A DNA stretch of 22,789 nt from a virus. Shown here piece after piece: positions 21,306-22,789 of the stretch; position 1 is the first letter of the stretch, and every line of letters begins with the position of its first letter. Location of the stretch: IMG/VR virus record IMGVR_UViG_3300044642_000360, positions 1 to 22,789 of that record; one strand, 5' to 3'. The translations under genes and the position numbers were made by a program. The notes beneath the pieces were generated by a model. That model saw only the letters and a list, made by a program, of their open reading frames with translations, was not told where the DNA came from and ran no database searches.

Positions 21306-22789
21306 ATGGCAATTAGAACATTTAACTCAGTAGGTGGTTTTTCAGTAGGTGAAGTCCCAACCACAGTTATATTAGCTAATGGTGATATCACTACTGGTAA
21401 CGCTACACTAACTGGGAACGTTCAAGCAAACACCGCTGTTAAGACAGATAGCTTGTTACATCTTGATGGTACACCGTGGGACTTTCAACAACCAGCTGGT
21501 AGTGCAAATGGTCAAATTCAATATTACGAAGGTGGTGAATTTGGTGCTAGTGCAAACTTAATTTGGCAAAATGCAAACAGTGCATTAGTTGTTATTGGTA
21601 ATGTACAGGCAGCGAACTTTGTTGGTAATGTTATAGGTAACATTAGTGGTAATATTACAATTCCAGGAACATCGACCGGCGTAGTTATAAATGATGGCGG
21701 TTTTGCAAATTCATTTTCTGGATTTACATACATTAAGGCAAACGGTTTAGTAACAATTACTGGTAATATTTTAACTGGAAACGCCGGGTTAGGTAACTTA
21801 GCAACTGCAAACTATTTTAGTGGTGATGGAAGTTTATTAACTAGTATTACCGGTGCTAACGTAACTGGATATGTATCAAATGCAAATGCCGCAAATACTG
21901 CTAACACAGCAACATCAGCTACAACGGCAGGTACAGTAACAACCAATGCTCAACCCAATATCACATCAGTAGGCACATTAAGTAGTTTAGATGTAACCGG
22001 GAATATAAGTGCAGGTAATATAACCGGTGCTACTTATGTATCGGGTACATTAACAACAGCGGCACAACCCAATATTACAAGTTTAGGAACACTGTCTACT
22101 TTAGATGTTTCAGGAAATGTGTCAGTTGGTAATTTGACAAGTGATGGTTCAGTGGACGCTATATTTTTAGGTGGTGTACTTACAACTACATCACAGCCAA
22201 ATATTACAAGCGTTGGTACTTTAGCAAACCTAACAGTAACTGGTAATGCTAATATAGACAATACAGTAAATGCCGGTAATCTTAATGTAATCGGAAGAGT
22301 GTATTCATCATTATTACCAAGTAATGATAATACATTAACACTAGGTAATTCATCATTAAAATGGGCTAATATTTTTACAACAGGTCTATTTATTGGAAGC
22401 GGTGGCATTACTGCAACAGCAAACGTACTAAACATTGATGCGTTATATGCTGGTAATAATATATCTGCCGGATCATTAACTGTTCGTGGCGAAGCAATAA
22501 TGCAAGGTGATGCCACTATTAGTGGTAATTTAACTGTTGCAGGTAATACAACATACATCAACGTTACTAACTTAGATGTTAAAGATCCATTAATTAGTTT
22601 AGGTGGAACTGCAAATGGTGGTAATGCAAGTGCATACGATGGTAAAGACAGAGGTCTTATACAACACAATTATTATGCAAATGGATCTTCTGCTGTTAAT
22701 CAAGCATTTATCTGGGATACTGGAAATAATCAGTTTGAGGCAATAAGCCAAGTTGATAGTTTTTCTGGCGAAGTGGTTGTAGCTGGGGC
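21306..22789 (+). CDS. tail-fibre-like repeat protein, C-terminus cut off by window edge
   Basis: The frame is open from the ATG at 21306 to the right edge (494 codons visible), with AGGA as ribosome site just after the previous stop. The N-terminus (FNSVGGFSVGEVP) resembles that of the preceding protein. It continues with Gly/Asn/Thr/Val-rich beta repeats, including three copies of a TTxAQPNITSxGTL unit at residues 211, 249 and 292, then NDNTLTLGNSSLKWANIF near 340 and a DGKDRGLIQHNYYA segment near 445. Such modules are common in long fibre or appendage proteins of marine T4-like phages. Receptor binding is a plausible but unproven role. Confidence 0.7.
   Translation, partial: MAIRTFNSVGGFSVGEVPTTVILANGDITTGNATLTGNVQANTAVKTDSLLHLDGTPWDFQQPAGSANGQIQYYEGGEFGASANLIWQNANSALVVIGNVQAANFVGNVIGNISGNITIPGTSTGVVINDGGFANSFSGFTYIKANGLVTITGNILTGNAGLGNLATANYFSGDGSLLTSITGANVTGYVSNANAANTANTATSATTAGTVTTNAQPNITSVGTLSSLDVTGNISAGNITGATYVSGTLTTAAQPNITSLGTLSTLDVSGNVSVGNLTSDGSVDAIFLGGVLTTTSQPNITSVGTLANLTVTGNANIDNTVNAGNLNVIGRVYSSLLPSNDNTLTLGNSSLKWANIFTTGLFIGSGGITATANVLNIDALYAGNNISAGSLTVRGEAIMQGDATISGNLTVAGNTTYINVTNLDVKDPLISLGGTANGGNASAYDGKDRGLIQHNYYANGSSAVNQAFIWDTGNNQFEAISQVDSFSGEVVVAG
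21936..22250 (+). repeat. three tandem beta-repeat units in the fibre-like gene
   Basis: Units starting at 21936, 22050 and 22179 each encode a TTxAQPNITSxGTL motif followed by a short Val/Thr/Gly-rich strand pair. Spacings are 38 and 43 residues. The codons have diverged between copies. Confidence 0.8.

Noticed and set aside
22034-22669. Minus-strand 211-codon frame
   Set aside because: It is antisense to the repeat-rich fibre-like gene; its Pro/Val/Leu-rich content mirrors the Gly/Asn/Thr repeats. There is no start signal.
1-22789. CRISPR arrays, insertion sequences, tRNA genes or an integrase
   Set aside because: No regularly spaced repeats, transposase motifs, tRNA cloverleaf or recombinase gene were seen. 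The repeats found are inside proteins or are single dyads.

Overview
The window is part of an AT-rich genome (about one third G+C by eye) of a T4-like tailed phage with a contractile tail, most likely an uncultured aquatic myovirus. The evidence is a near-continuous set of T4-type core genes: baseplate wedge gp53, late sigma factor gp55, recombination nuclease gp47/gp46, baseplate hub gp26 and its small partner, a tape-measure protein, portal gp20, prohead protease gp21, scaffold gp22 and major capsid protein gp23. No tRNA, CRISPR array, insertion sequence or host metabolic gene is visible, so the host cannot be named.

Layout. (1) 1-4386, minus strand: a tail/baseplate block holding a 20-residue leader ORF, a 502-aa tail-tube/baseplate-like protein, gp53 and a large hub-like protein that runs off the left edge. 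(2) 4387-4501: a divergent control region with a late-type GATAAATA box facing left and a host-type sigma70 promoter facing right. (3) 4502-9748, plus strand: gp55, an SGNH-hydrolase-like protein, gp47, gp46 and a PD-(D/E)XK nuclease. (4) 9749-10272: a 524-bp gap between convergent operons without a convincing gene but with a perfect 22-bp palindrome and other hairpins. (5) 10273-11321, minus: gp26 and a 75-aa partner. (6) 11379-20466, plus: tape measure with an embedded M15-type peptidase domain, portal, a methyltransferase, a 74-aa basic protein, an acidic core protein, gp21, gp22 and gp23, closed by a clear intrinsic terminator. (7) 20563 to the end: a new late promoter and two related fibre-like genes, the second cut by the right edge.

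How the parts work together. The host-type promoter lets the host polymerase make gp55 and the gp47/gp46 DNA-processing machinery. By analogy with T4, gp55 then directs polymerase to NATAAATA boxes, found here before the tail, hub, portal, core and fibre genes. gp22 and the acidic core protein would build the prohead core around the gp20 portal inside a gp23 shell, and gp21 would then process them.

Points most worth a second look: paired duplications in both coiled-coil arms of gp46; the unexplained 524-bp gap; two non-T4 enzyme genes (SGNH-like and methyltransferase) inside core operons; the peptidase and duplicated C-terminal module in the tape measure; and late-promoter boxes so close to start codons that the messages may be leaderless. 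I did not find convincing evidence of a wholly new defence or mobile system.
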